A stretch of 29,620 nt of DNA, taken from positions 1 to 29,620 of IMG/VR virus record IMGVR_UViG_3300039412_000321. The stretch is one strand, 5' to 3'. The notes under the pieces were generated by a model. That model was given only the letters and a program-made list of their open reading frames with translations. It had not been told where the DNA came from and ran no database searches. Made by a program: the position numbers and the translations under genes. This stretch comes from a virus. Of the stretch, positions 1 to 8,060 are shown in pieces. Positions within the stretch are counted from its first letter, which is position 1. Every line of letters starts with the position of its first letter.

Positions 1-344
1 TCTTCCTCGATATGTTGTGGAAGCACCAAAAACGCATCGGGGTCAATATATATTCTTGATGCTGCCCAAGGAAACATATTATCAGTTTCTTGTATCTCTT
101 TTAGCAGAGATTGCATATCCAAAACCATTCCTGCCCCAAGAAAAGCTTTATTGGTAGGTAAAGAAAAATCAGCAGCCGGAACCATATGACGAACTATTTT
201 AGTGCCGTTATGATATATTGTATGACCAGCGTTGCCACTTCCAGAAAATCTCACAATGAAATCATAGTCTTTGGCAAAAACATTTACTGCTCTCGATTTT
301 GCCTCATCACCCATAAAAGTTCCAAGAACTGCGATATTATTCAT
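1..344 (-). CDS. purA: adenylosuccinate synthetase-like protein (PurA/PurZ family), N-terminal part
   Basis: The gene runs off the left edge; only the first 114 or so residues are visible. The start has a clear SD (AGGAGA, 5 nt before ATG). The family couples GTP hydrolysis to joining IMP (PurA) or dGMP (PurZ) with aspartate. Visible landmarks are GTFMGDEAKS near residues 8-17, matching the PurA WGDEGKG loop, then VRFSGSGNAGHT with the catalytic His, and a G-x-G-M-V-L segment. The loop Asp that PurA uses as catalytic base is kept; published PurZ enzymes of 2-aminoadenine phages replace it. That favours ordinary AMP synthesis, but the loop is atypical (A and S where PurA has glycines) and the decisive C-terminal residues are outside the window. 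Confidence 0.85.
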   Translation of the reverse strand, partial: MNNIAVLGTFMGDEAKSRAVNVFAKDYDFIVRFSGSGNAGHTIYHNGTKIVRHMVPAADFSLPTNKAFLGAGMVLDMQSLLKEIQETDNMFPWAASRIYIDPDAFLVLPQHIEE

Positions 345-354
345 CTTTCTCTCC

Positions 355-382
355 TATAAATATTGGTGGCCGAATATAAATA
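355..382 (+). promoter_or_regulatory. two T4-late-like TATAAATA boxes upstream of GIY-YIG gene
   Basis: Two exact TATAAATA octamers lie at 355-362 and 375-382 on the plus strand, 48-75 nt before the endonuclease start at 430. T4 late promoters consist of this octamer as the -10 element, and several T4 homing endonuclease genes are transcribed late. The sequence match is direct; its use as a promoter is inference, and AT-rich DNA will produce such boxes by chance. Confidence 0.35.
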
Positions 383-429
383 ATTTAGTCCGAGGTAAAA
401 ATATCAGGCCCTATGATATAGATCTAAGT

Positions 430-1275
430 ATGCTAAACATATACTTTATCACTAATAAAATCAATGGAAAAATCTATGTCGGCCTTACATCAGAAGGCGT
501 AAAAAGATGGAATAAACATCTTAAAACGGCCGCTGGTGGGCCTATAAAATGTGCGCCATCATATTCATACATCCATAAAGCTATCAATAAGTATGGGGCC
601 GACAATTTTTCTTTCGACATAATCGAAGAACACCAAACTATTGATGAGCTAAAAGAAGCAGAAATATTTTGGATATCCTATCTAAAACAAATTGGTGTTC
701 AACTATATAATCTTACAGATGGCGGTGACGGTATTTTAGGTTACAAATATACCGATGCGCAAAAACAAGCACTATCAGATAGAATGAAAGGAATATTTGC
801 TGGTGATAAAAATCCGTTTTTTGGACAAAAACACACCGATGAAACCAAACAAATATTGTCCGCAAGTATGACAAAAAGACAAGCAAACAAAGAGTTCGTT
901 GGATCAAAACATGCCCACCCAAAACTAAATGAAGAACTCGTCGCTCAAATTAGAAAACAATACTATGAGACTAACATATCACAAAACGATCTTGCGAAAG
1001 AATATGATGTTGATAGGGTATGTATTCAATCTATTGTGCGCAATAAACAATGGACACATATAGATTTAGTTCCAGATTTGGGAGAAAATCTTCGACAAGA
1101 TAAGCTTCTCTCATACTGGGATGAAAAATGCGGCTTAATGATTACGCACCACATTGAATGTGAGTTTTGCCACAAAATCTTCGATATCGAACAACGAGAA
1201 AAAAATACTCGCAAATTACCGAGATTTTGTGGCAAAACTTGCAAAAATGCCGCACTATCTAAACATAGTATTTAG
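430..1275 (+). CDS. GIY-YIG homing endonuclease (SegA-like)
   Basis: Encodes 281 residues from the ATG at 430; an in-frame start at 271 would overlap the divergent purA-like gene, so it is rejected. The N-terminus has the two GIY-YIG strands (IYFITN near 4-9 and KIYVG near 14-18), followed by RW and a later E in FDIIEE. A NUMOD3-type DNA-binding segment follows (NPFFGQKHTDETK), then an IENR1-like helix-turn-helix (NDLAKEYDVDRVCIQSIV) and a C-terminal zinc-finger-like CEFC...CGKTC. This is the usual plan of phage free-standing homing nucleases. It lies opposite to its neighbours, between the purA-like gene and rIIB, and its stop is 4 nt from the convergent rIIB stop. The SD is weak. Confidence 0.9.
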   Translation: MLNIYFITNKINGKIYVGLTSEGVKRWNKHLKTAAGGPIKCAPSYSYIHKAINKYGADNFSFDIIEEHQTIDELKEAEIFWISYLKQIGVQLYNLTDGGDGILGYKYTDAQKQALSDRMKGIFAGDKNPFFGQKHTDETKQILSASMTKRQANKEFVGSKHAHPKLNEELVAQIRKQYYETNISQNDLAKEYDVDRVCIQSIVRNKQWTHIDLVPDLGENLRQDKLLSYWDEKCGLMITHHIECEFCHKIFDIEQREKNTRKLPRFCGKTCKNAALSKHSI

Positions 1276-1279
1276 ATAC

Positions 1280-2305
1280 TCATATATCTTCTAACTCATC
1301 TTCATAAGGATATGGCTCATCGCCACATTGTTTTGGACAATTTTCGCAAGCGCAGCATTCGCAAGTGCAATGCTCAATGTTTTCATCACAGGCGTCATAA
1401 TTGAATTCATTGGCCTCGCATTCATCACAATATGATGAACTGCAACAGCCTTCATCTATACAGCTACATCCCAAAGGACAGCCACATAATTCTTCTTCAC
1501 AACAAGAAATAAAACGCTCACCTTCCTGTTCAAGATTATCTTGATTAGAAGAATTGGTATTTGTAATTCTTAAACACTCACTAGGATCAAAAGGCGTGGT
1601 CACAACTCCAAGAACCTCATATTTGCAGATGCGCATTTTGGCATTGTTGTAGTCCGTTGGTATGGCTACGACATCTGCTGGATCAATTTTTACTTCCAAC
1701 ATTATGTCTGTTTCTGGATTAGAGGAGGCATACTGCGTATGGGCATATTGCCACGAACTTGCGTGATACCCGCGGCTACAAGTGCGATTACAGTCTTCAT
1801 CTACTTGATTGCGCGGCATTGATGGTATTTTACCCGGATGATTATCTACTGTTCCGGTATAAATATCCATATAGTCGCCTCTTACTCGACGAAACGCAAG
1901 AAAACAGCCATCTTCTGTAATAGGGTGATCATTCTTCTCCAAAAATCCGAACAATTCATTTACTGAACGATAAGAAGGATTTTGTTGCAATCGTTCTGCA
2001 AACTTAATCAATGGTTGATATGGAAGCCCCTCATTTGAGAAGCGAACAATCTTATCACTCAAGACCTGTGGAGCCTCCACCCCATTGACAAAAACTTTAC
2101 CATCCTTGACGGTAAAATTGCCATTAGAGAACATTTCCACTCTCTTGGCGGCCGAAACTAGATTTGGAATCTCTTCTGACTTATTATCTTTTAGGGCCTT
2201 GATTAGCTTATCCGCCAATGCATCGCTCCGCTTGACAATATGAGTTTCGCCATCATAATTGACGGTAATAGCCTGATCTGTCACTATCCAACTTACCTTA
2301 TTCAT
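1280..2305 (-). CDS. rIIB: RIIB-like protein with cysteine-rich C-terminal tail
   Basis: 341 residues against about 312 in T4 RIIB. The central segment FLEKNDHPITEDGCFLAFRR (121-140), the following YMDIYTGTVDNHPG and the RGYHASSW motif near 178-185 are typical of the RIIB family. RIIB and RIIA act together at the membrane in T4 and are needed for growth on lambda lysogens; the biochemical role is still unclear. It begins 11 nt after rIIA with a strong SD (AAGGAG), as expected for the coupled pair. Odd feature: residues 268-327 hold 18 cysteines in 60 residues, mixed with Glu and Asp, followed by an acidic end. This tail is not part of the T4 protein as I know it and may bind metal. Confidence 0.9.
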   Translation of the reverse strand: MNKVSWIVTDQAITVNYDGETHIVKRSDALADKLIKALKDNKSEEIPNLVSAAKRVEMFSNGNFTVKDGKVFVNGVEAPQVLSDKIVRFSNEGLPYQPLIKFAERLQQNPSYRSVNELFGFLEKNDHPITEDGCFLAFRRVRGDYMDIYTGTVDNHPGKIPSMPRNQVDEDCNRTCSRGYHASSWQYAHTQYASSNPETDIMLEVKIDPADVVAIPTDYNNAKMRICKYEVLGVVTTPFDPSECLRITNTNSSNQDNLEQEGERFISCCEEELCGCPLGCSCIDEGCCSSSYCDECEANEFNYDACDENIEHCTCECCACENCPKQCGDEPYPYEDELEDI

Positions 2306-2316
2306 TTTCTTTCTCC

Positions 2317-4407
2317 TTAAATCTTGTCCATCATGTTAATATATTGAGCCACCGGCTTTGAGAAATCACCATATCCATAGGTATTTATATGTTGCAATAA
2401 CGGATATTTGTTAGTGTAATCTGTATTTACCTTCTTGATATCATATTCTGGATTATCTTTTACGAAATCATCTATTATCTTATTTGTGATATCTCCATTA
2501 ATCCCTTCGTAAAGAGAAAGTAGAGATTGATCGTCATGTCTTAACTGATCGAGCTTTTTGCTCAGATTAACTTTCTTTAAGAAAAGGCTTGATTTATCAT
2601 CAATCAATTTCTCAACTTCACCTGCCGAGCAAAGCAATCCATGATCTATATCATATGCTCGCTGACTTGCGTATTTTACAAGAATAAAATCTTTGTTATC
2701 ATCAAGAACTTTTTCCTTTATAAAATCTTCAAGGGTTGTCATATCTGAAAACTCTTTTTTAACTCTATCTGCGTCTGTTTCTTTATCTACCGCATAAAGG
2801 GAAACATTGGTATGCTTTTTAAGAATTGCTGTAAGCGTATCAGCAGATACGATCTCTTTATCATCCTTAATTAAAGCAGTTCGCGTATTACCATATGTAT
2901 CTTTTCTAAAGAAACAAAAAATCTTATCGTTTGTATCTTCGTCCATATTATCATAGCTTACTTGATTAAAACAGTTATAATCAGTATTAAACTTGAAAAC
3001 AATAAGCCTTGAAGATGGTGCAGTATAAGAACGAGCAGACGCTTTTGTAATAGAAGAAAGCATCTTTGCATCCATCTGATCAACGTGCCACGTTTTATTT
3101 AGCTCATCGAGGGTTACTTTATCAGTTGGACAAATAAGATATACATGCTTTAATGTCGCATCATCATCGAACGCTTTTTTAACATGCTTGGGGCCGGGCT
3201 CTTTGATAGGTAGATCGTTAATATAAAGAGCACAATGTTCCTTAAACTCAATCGTGTTAATTCGTTGGCGGCTGATTTTATCAGGCTGATCGCCCAGTTT
3301 TCTTGAATATCTGCCTTTTCCATAGTAATATGCCGGACATCCTGGATTAAAGTAATTCATTGTAGATAAATCTACGCCATTCCATTTCAATGTTCCCAGG
3401 AATCTCAAATCATAGAATGCTTGTGACAACTCTTTACGATAGAAAGCGTTTGCTTCCCATAAGTTCTTAAATGCGGCAATTTTTGCTTCAAGATTTATTT
3501 TGAGTTCTTTTTGGACTTCAACAAATCTCTGTCTAATCTTTTCTTGTGTCTGTTTATCCAAATAGATTTGTTCTCTATTGGCTGAAAGAGAAAGCTCTCC
3601 AACTCCCCAATATAGAATGAAACTACCTTGGCACGAGTCCATCATCTTGACATCTGCATATTTTCTTAACGCATCAAGCTCCAAAGGATACTCAATACCG
3701 TCAATGATTAGCTTTGCACCACGATTATAGTAATCGGCGCTAGTAATCGCCCACTTATTTCCTTCAAGGATTTTATTCTGCGACTTCCATTCAATGTCTC
3801 TTCCACCAGTAATCGTTGGCTTTACATCCCAATGACGACAGGCTTGCTCTGTCCATTGACAGAATAGATTGAAATCTGTTGGCTTAACCGGAATAGAAAT
3901 GGTTGTTCCATTACGTTCATCGGTTGGGATTTTTGACAATAATGCCATCTTACCAACCTTTGTTGGATCGATATAACAAGAATAAAAGTATTTAATGCCA
4001 TTATAAATGGTTGTTACTGAAAAACTATCTGTAACGCTGAAAGGAGTTTTGCTGCCAATTCCCCATCCACCGGTCTGAATATTGTCATCACGTTTTGTGC
4101 TTGCTGTATAATTGACAAAGATATTCTCAACTCTATCTGGAGATATACCAGTGCCAAAATCCTGGACAACAAAATCGGGCTCAAGACCAGATGGCAAATG
4201 AACTACAATCGGAACTTCTGTTCTTCCGGCTTCACGATGGGCATCTCTTGCATTACAAGTAATCTCTCTGCAAACTGCTAAGATAGGATTAGAGTAAAGC
4301 TTTGATCTTAGAATCTCAAAAATCATTCCAAGGTCTTTAACGCCAAATGGTAATTCGGTCATAACCCCGCTTGACTCTACATTAAACGTATCCTGAGATA
4401 ATTTCAT
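2317..4407 (-). CDS. rIIA: RIIA-like GHKL-ATPase-fold protein
   Basis: 696 residues, close to T4 RIIA (725). The N-terminal 130 residues show the GHKL (gyrase/Hsp90/histidine kinase/MutL) ATP-binding motifs: N-box EITCNARDAHRE (E48, N52, D55), G1 DFGTGIS (83-89), and G2 GGWGIGSKTPFS (113-124). The rest is less conserved. In T4, RIIA partners RIIB in protection against the lambda Rex exclusion system and affects membrane physiology and lysis timing. Here the order rIIA-rIIB matches T4. The start overlaps the preceding small gene by 26 nt; GGCGG precedes the ATG as a modest SD. The function is inferred from family resemblance. Confidence 0.92.
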   Translation of the reverse strand: MKLSQDTFNVESSGVMTELPFGVKDLGMIFEILRSKLYSNPILAVCREITCNARDAHREAGRTEVPIVVHLPSGLEPDFVVQDFGTGISPDRVENIFVNYTASTKRDDNIQTGGWGIGSKTPFSVTDSFSVTTIYNGIKYFYSCYIDPTKVGKMALLSKIPTDERNGTTISIPVKPTDFNLFCQWTEQACRHWDVKPTITGGRDIEWKSQNKILEGNKWAITSADYYNRGAKLIIDGIEYPLELDALRKYADVKMMDSCQGSFILYWGVGELSLSANREQIYLDKQTQEKIRQRFVEVQKELKINLEAKIAAFKNLWEANAFYRKELSQAFYDLRFLGTLKWNGVDLSTMNYFNPGCPAYYYGKGRYSRKLGDQPDKISRQRINTIEFKEHCALYINDLPIKEPGPKHVKKAFDDDATLKHVYLICPTDKVTLDELNKTWHVDQMDAKMLSSITKASARSYTAPSSRLIVFKFNTDYNCFNQVSYDNMDEDTNDKIFCFFRKDTYGNTRTALIKDDKEIVSADTLTAILKKHTNVSLYAVDKETDADRVKKEFSDMTTLEDFIKEKVLDDNKDFILVKYASQRAYDIDHGLLCSAGEVEKLIDDKSSLFLKKVNLSKKLDQLRHDDQSLLSLYEGINGDITNKIIDDFVKDNPEYDIKKVNTDYTNKYPLLQHINTYGYGDFSKPVAQYINMMDKI

Positions 4408-4573
4408 TATAGCCGCCGAGTTTTGAGTTTAAGAATAATACATCATTATCGTTTTGAGGTGACATATTTGGATCTAACAAAAACTGCGTCAATACTTCAT
4501 ATAATTTTGAGCGTCGATTTCGTCCTTGTAATTGATCCAAATATGTCTTATATTTCTCTTCTATTTCATCCAT
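4382..4573 (-). CDS. small hypothetical protein between VWA gene and rIIA
   Basis: 63 residues, no family recognised. The N-terminal half is highly charged and helical-looking (MDEIEEKYKTYLDQLQGRNR), without cysteines or a membrane segment. The ATG is 3 nt after the stop of the VWA gene and no SD is seen, suggesting translational coupling; its end overlaps rIIA by 26 nt. Its placement in a tight operon and its open frame support it being real. Confidence 0.6.
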   Translation of the reverse strand: MDEIEEKYKTYLDQLQGRNRRSKLYEVLTQFLLDPNMSPQNDNDVLFLNSKLGGYNEIISGYV

Positions 4574-4576
4574 GGC

Positions 4577-6280
4577 TTATTCACGAAGACTAAATACTCT
4601 TCCAAAAGGAGCGACGAATGTTGAGCCAGAAACAATAATCCAATACACCGGAATGCCTGGGTCTTTCATTTCTGCAATATCGGTATCCATTAGATATCCA
4701 TCTGTCATTAGGATTAGGAAGTCGGCTTTACCAAGATTCTTTTCATAATCAGTAAAGAACGGAGCAAACATAGTTCCGCCTCTGCCCACAACCTTAACTT
4801 TTGTTAGTTCCGCTTCTTTGCATGTCTTAATCTTTGTCGCCTGATCCCAGTAGATTTGACAGTCACATGGAACAATAATTCCCTCTGACCTATCATCCAA
4901 ACCAATAAGCTGGCTAACGCCGAATGACATATCTTCTCTGCTCATAGAGCATGAAGTATCAAGCAATGCAATAAATGTTGCATGATAGCTCCTTCTCTTT
5001 GGAACCAAAAGGCCGGAGAACATTGGACGAGTTCTAAATCTTGTCCAGTCATTCTTATTATTGCCTGCTCTCGATTTGATCAATCTGCATCTAATAACAT
5101 CCTGCCATTTGATTTTTGGAGCTGTTAATTTGCCAAGCTCATCTTCCAATGCTGCCGGAATATGTCCTGCCAATTTCCTTGCCGCTTCCATAGCTTCTGA
5201 AATACGCTTCGCCATCTTCTCTTCGGACTCTTCCGAATCCATATGATCATCAACAGTTCCGCCTAATCCGAAAATATCAACACCGCCCCCACATTCAGAG
5301 CATGGACCACCAGGATTACAACAACCTTGGTCATCACCATCACCATCGCCATCATCCGGTTGATCTCCTTGCTGTCCATCACCTTGGTCTGGACAATCAC
5401 ATTGTTCTCCATCGCCATGTTGATGACCACATTTGCCCTTCTTGGGCTTGCCATTCTTGTCTTCCTCTCCATCACTTCCATCGCCCTTATCTTTCTTCTT
5501 TGAGCCTGGACTTGGATTCGGATTTGGTTTCTTATAAATGCCAATGCGGCCACACTTTGGACACTTGGGTAGAAGAGCATAAAGAGTCTCATAAATCTTT
5601 TCTGGTCTCTTCATTTCGTCTTCAAGATCGGGATCGCCATAATAGAAACGAACGCCCTTCTCTCGCTTCTCTAATTCTCTCTGTTCCTCTGGTGTTAATT
5701 CCCGATCTTCATTTGGCCCCGGCATTCCTGGTGCTGGTTTATTAGGATCTGGAACAAGGGGATTAATATCCTCAAATCCGGGGATCTTCTTGAATGGATC
5801 TTTCACCAATTGACAGAAAGTTTTCAGCGGCATATATCGACCAAGATTCTTGGTAAATTCATTTGCCGCATCCTTTTTACGTGCTTTGAGGTCATCCATA
5901 ACAGTTCCATTGACAATATAATCTACTGCTATGTTCCATAGTTTAGGATTTCTTGCACCTCTTCGAGACGGATGCATATACATGGCGTGCCATGCTTCAT
6001 GACCACAAATCATACGCAAACCTTTAAGAGAGGTTTTGAGAACATATTTTGGGTTCCAGTAATATCTCTTACCGTCTGTTGCGGCAGTTGGTAAGTTCAT
6101 GGTGCAAACATGCTCTACCGGATACATTAGGGAGAAGATTAAAGGATCTCCCCCATATCCAACACCAACGTGCTCATTATCATACCTGACACCAAGCTCT
6201 ATAAAAACCTTGGATAGCTTTTCTTCTGCTTGTGCAACCAGAGAGGGATTAATTTTCCCTATTACGCGAGTAAATCTCAT
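4577..6280 (-). CDS. putative metallopeptidase with VWA-like domain (DUF2201 type)
   Basis: 567 residues from the ATG at 6280, chosen because AAAGGA precedes it; a longer frame would overlap the upstream ATPase gene. The N-terminal domain has a zinc-protease motif HEAWH (about 94-98) after a conserved CG. The middle (about 250-345) is low complexity: a CPKC zinc-ribbon pair, a Lys/Gly stretch, then Gly/Asp/Gln-rich sequence with more CxC pairs. The C-terminal VWA-like domain has MIDAS-type residues: DTSCS (about 441-445), Thr in GRGGT, and Asp in MTDG. Proteins of this type occur next to MoxR AAA+ ATPases in bacteria (as ViaA does with RavA). The upstream gene is such an ATPase, so a chaperone-like ATPase/VWA pair is the likely unit. 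The target is unknown. Confidence 0.88.
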   Translation of the reverse strand: MRFTRVIGKINPSLVAQAEEKLSKVFIELGVRYDNEHVGVGYGGDPLIFSLMYPVEHVCTMNLPTAATDGKRYYWNPKYVLKTSLKGLRMICGHEAWHAMYMHPSRRGARNPKLWNIAVDYIVNGTVMDDLKARKKDAANEFTKNLGRYMPLKTFCQLVKDPFKKIPGFEDINPLVPDPNKPAPGMPGPNEDRELTPEEQRELEKREKGVRFYYGDPDLEDEMKRPEKIYETLYALLPKCPKCGRIGIYKKPNPNPSPGSKKKDKGDGSDGEEDKNGKPKKGKCGHQHGDGEQCDCPDQGDGQQGDQPDDGDGDGDDQGCCNPGGPCSECGGGVDIFGLGGTVDDHMDSEESEEKMAKRISEAMEAARKLAGHIPAALEDELGKLTAPKIKWQDVIRCRLIKSRAGNNKNDWTRFRTRPMFSGLLVPKRRSYHATFIALLDTSCSMSREDMSFGVSQLIGLDDRSEGIIVPCDCQIYWDQATKIKTCKEAELTKVKVVGRGGTMFAPFFTDYEKNLGKADFLILMTDGYLMDTDIAEMKDPGIPVYWIIVSGSTFVAPFGRVFSLRE

Positions 6281-6299
6281 TTGATTCCTTTCGGATAGA

Positions 6300-7430
6300 T
6301 TAGTCGATATTCTTGTTAATATCGTTGAGAACCGGCTTCCAGTTCTTCTCTTCGTCAAGATTGAACTTGACCAAGCGGTCGATTGTAATTTGACTTCTAA
6401 CCGAAATCAAAACATTCTCCGGCTCAACACAGTTAAAGAACTTGCCAACATACTTAACAGATGGCGGCAATTCCTTGCTTCCTGGCTTTGCTTCGTCCAA
6501 TTGAGTTGCAAGTCTTGCACAAACGATCATACAAGTGATAATCTTCTTGGAAGGAGGCAAAGGAGCAAACTTTTCAGAAACATTCTTCCCGGCAAAGATT
6601 TGCTCGACCATTGGAAGTAATTCCATATAATGCTCATAGTAGTTAGAATACTTAATACCTGCATCTTTGCCAACGCAACCAGAAACCTTCTTATTAAGAA
6701 TGATTGAGTTCCAACCAAGCTCTTCGCCCTTAAATAGGATTTGAGAAGCCCTGTCCCAACCACGAGGAGAAGGATCTGCATATCTATCTTCTGGATCGAC
6801 AGCTCCAAACAAATCTCTTGGATGGTCATTGATATAAGCAGAGACTGACGGATGGATCTTACCAGAACGACCTGCCCAATCCATCCAAGACCTAACGTCT
6901 GCTTCGACCAGATACTTTTCTGACCTATCAAGCAATGGAAGGCTTGGCCTACATCCACCTTCTGAAATAAGGTTGCCCGTCATAATGATTGACTGCAACA
7001 TTGGAAGTGCAGTATGGTTGATTGATCTGAATTGAGTAAATTCAAGTAAAGGCGCCCATAGGCTCGGGTCTGCCTTATCAACCTCATCGAGAAGTGCCAC
7101 AACCTTTTTGTTGCTCTCAAACATTGGGGCATAGAATTGTGGAAGAATGAAATCTACGAATTTCTTTTGCTGAGCAGCTGCCATAATATTTGGATATCCA
7201 CCCATATCAACTCTCTCTAAAACAGAAAGGTTAATATAGACTTCATGCAAATCGGCCTTTTCGATTTCTTGTTTCGAGATTTCGGTTTTACCAGTGCCAC
7301 GTCTGCCCATAACCATGATGTTGCCACCAAGTCTAATTGTGCCGGCAATGTGCTCGGATAACTCTTTGGTCGTTAGCCTTTCAAGGTTAAAGTCAGAAGA
7401 AGTCATCTGCGGTGCGTCTTTATTGGCCAT
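6300..7430 (-). CDS. MoxR-family AAA+ ATPase
   Basis: 376 residues from ATG 7430, preceded by GGAG about 11 nt upstream; a GTG at 7481 in the same frame has a badly placed SD. Walker A is GRRGTGKT (about 42-49) and Walker B VVALLDEVDKA (about 110-120). The sensor-1-like strand IIMTGN and the following arginine-containing stretch fit the AAA+ fold, and the pattern is closest to MoxR/RavA-type ATPases. Such ATPases remodel or load metal into partners, usually with a VWA protein, here encoded 19 nt downstream. Transcription probably starts at P1. A 13-codon reading frame with a better SD lies in the leader and ends 2 nt before this ATG, so translation may be coupled. Confidence 0.9.
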   Translation of the reverse strand: MANKDAPQMTSSDFNLERLTTKELSEHIAGTIRLGGNIMVMGRRGTGKTEISKQEIEKADLHEVYINLSVLERVDMGGYPNIMAAAQQKKFVDFILPQFYAPMFESNKKVVALLDEVDKADPSLWAPLLEFTQFRSINHTALPMLQSIIMTGNLISEGGCRPSLPLLDRSEKYLVEADVRSWMDWAGRSGKIHPSVSAYINDHPRDLFGAVDPEDRYADPSPRGWDRASQILFKGEELGWNSIILNKKVSGCVGKDAGIKYSNYYEHYMELLPMVEQIFAGKNVSEKFAPLPPSKKIITCMIVCARLATQLDEAKPGSKELPPSVKYVGKFFNCVEPENVLISVRSQITIDRLVKFNLDEEKNWKPVLNDINKNID

Positions 7431-7432
7431 AA

Positions 7433-7474
7433 TTATAAATCTCCATTTATTGTTAATTTTGAGGTTTCGCGCAT
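7433..7474 (-). CDS. possible 13-residue leader peptide before the MoxR-like gene
   Basis: ATG at 7474 is preceded by a strong SD (AAGGGGTGAG, 2-12 nt upstream). It would give MRETSKLTINGDL and stop at TAA 7433-7435, 2 nt before the ATPase ATG. The SD is better than that of the ATPase itself, which suggests coupled translation. No tandem regulatory codons such as attenuator repeats are present. This is a sequence observation; expression is unproven. Confidence 0.4.
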   Translation of the reverse strand: MRETSKLTINGDL

Positions 7475-7494
7475 AACTCACCCCTTACATTCTT

Positions 7495-7522
7495 AATGTA
7501 ATTATGAATTAATGCGTGTCAA
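7495..7522 (-). promoter_or_regulatory. promoter P1 (TTGACA-16-TACATT), drives MoxR/VWA/rII operon
   Basis: On the minus strand, TTGACA (7517-7522) and TACATT (7495-7500) are 16 bp apart. The same pair recurs at 15168-15195, 19379-19407 and 25365-25392, each time in an intergenic gap directly upstream of a minus-strand gene. The -10 element is inside a perfect dyad TTACATT-AAG-AATGTAA, which could be an operator or chance. A sigma-70-type promoter used by host polymerase is the natural reading. Confidence 0.75.
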
Positions 7523-7527
7523 GATGA

Positions 7528-7548
7528 TCGCAATTTTATAAAATGCGA
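7528..7548 (-). terminator. possible hairpin between 103-aa gene and promoter P1
   Basis: TCGCA and TGCGA flank an AT-rich palindromic centre (TTTTATAAAA) with one bulged base, just after the stop of the gene at 7555 and just before the -35 box of P1. It is placed as a terminator would be, but no U-run follows the stem, so efficiency is doubtful. Confidence 0.3.
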
Positions 7549-7554
7549 CAAATT

Positions 7555-7866
7555 TTAATTTATTTCATCATTGGGGGTTTCATCAAACTCCAATGTGCCA
7601 TCTATGAATTGATCGAGGAAGAGTTGATGAACTTCCCACGGATCAGGTCTTCCAAAAGATGCTGCGCCGGCACAATACATAATTGCACCGATTTTATCTT
7701 CTGGACATTTAAGTTCCATTAGTTTATCACAAAGATATCTACCAGCATAGCAAACTTCCCTAATTACCGGATTATTTGCAAATTTGGCATCAAGATAAGG
7801 ATCATTATCGATCATTTCTGACCATCGTGAAATATCTTCATTTGTTACAGAATCTGGTCTTGGCAT
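7555..7866 (-). CDS. hypothetical protein, 103 aa
   Basis: 103 residues, family not recognised. The start has a good SD (AAAGGA). Soluble, acidic C-terminus (FDETPNDEIN); a Cys/Ala/Gly stretch around IMYCAGAASFGRPDP may pack as a helix. It lies immediately downstream of the tRNA gene (27 nt) and is probably co-transcribed with it. No catalytic motif is visible. Confidence 0.7.
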   Translation of the reverse strand: MPRPDSVTNEDISRWSEMIDNDPYLDAKFANNPVIREVCYAGRYLCDKLMELKCPEDKIGAIMYCAGAASFGRPDPWEVHQLFLDQFIDGTLEFDETPNDEIN

Positions 7867-7893
7867 ATCGTTCCTTTGGAATAAGATATTAAG

Positions 7894-7971
7894 TGGTGCC
7901 CCTAGAAGGATTCAAACCTTCGACAAACCGGGTAGAGGCCGGCTGCTCTGTTCGGGCTGAGCTATAGGGGC
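7894..7971 (-). tRNA. tRNA-Arg (anticodon UCU), CCA encoded
   Basis: A cloverleaf folds: acceptor GCCCCTA/TAGGGGC, discriminator A and encoded CCA (7894-7896), D stem GCTC/GAGC, anticodon stem GCCGG/CCGGT (one G-U), loop CCTCTAC with anticodon TCT, T stem GAAGG/CCTTC. It reads AGA, a codon used often by this AT-rich genome. Oddities: the T loop reads TTTGAAT where nearly all tRNAs have TTC at 54-56, and the D loop (AGCCCGAACA) lacks a GG pair, so the usual G19-C56 contact is at best G-U. The tRNA may be diverged or partly degraded in function. Confidence 0.9.
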
Positions 7972-8060
7972 AAGTAGTATTTATAGTTATATATACCCTC
8001 GAAAACGCTAGGCATATCAACACATAATTATAGTTTTATAAAAAGGTGTGAGGACTTAAA

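Noticed and set aside
1-344. PurZ of a 2-aminoadenine (Z) genome
   Set aside because: The catalytic Asp of PurA is retained in GDEAKS; without the rest of the gene or companion genes, the Z assignment is not supported.
271-429. N-terminal extension of the GIY-YIG gene from ATG 271
   Set aside because: It overlaps the divergent purA-like gene and its start signal; the GIY-YIG fold begins right at the ATG at 430.
1267-1280. AGTAT-TTAG-ATACT palindrome between the convergent GIY-YIG and rIIB genes as a bidirectional terminator
   Set aside because: Only 5 AT-rich base pairs and no U-run on either strand; overlaps both stop codons.
5302-5745. Plus-strand open frame of 147 codons, His-rich (HHHHHRHHP)
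   Set aside because: It is the antisense of the Gly/Asp-rich linker of the VWA protein; low-complexity codons create the frame. No SD.
7431-7481. GTG 7481 as start of the MoxR-like gene
   Set aside because: The AAGGG is only 1 nt from the GTG, and the added residues are not family-like; ATG 7430 fits.
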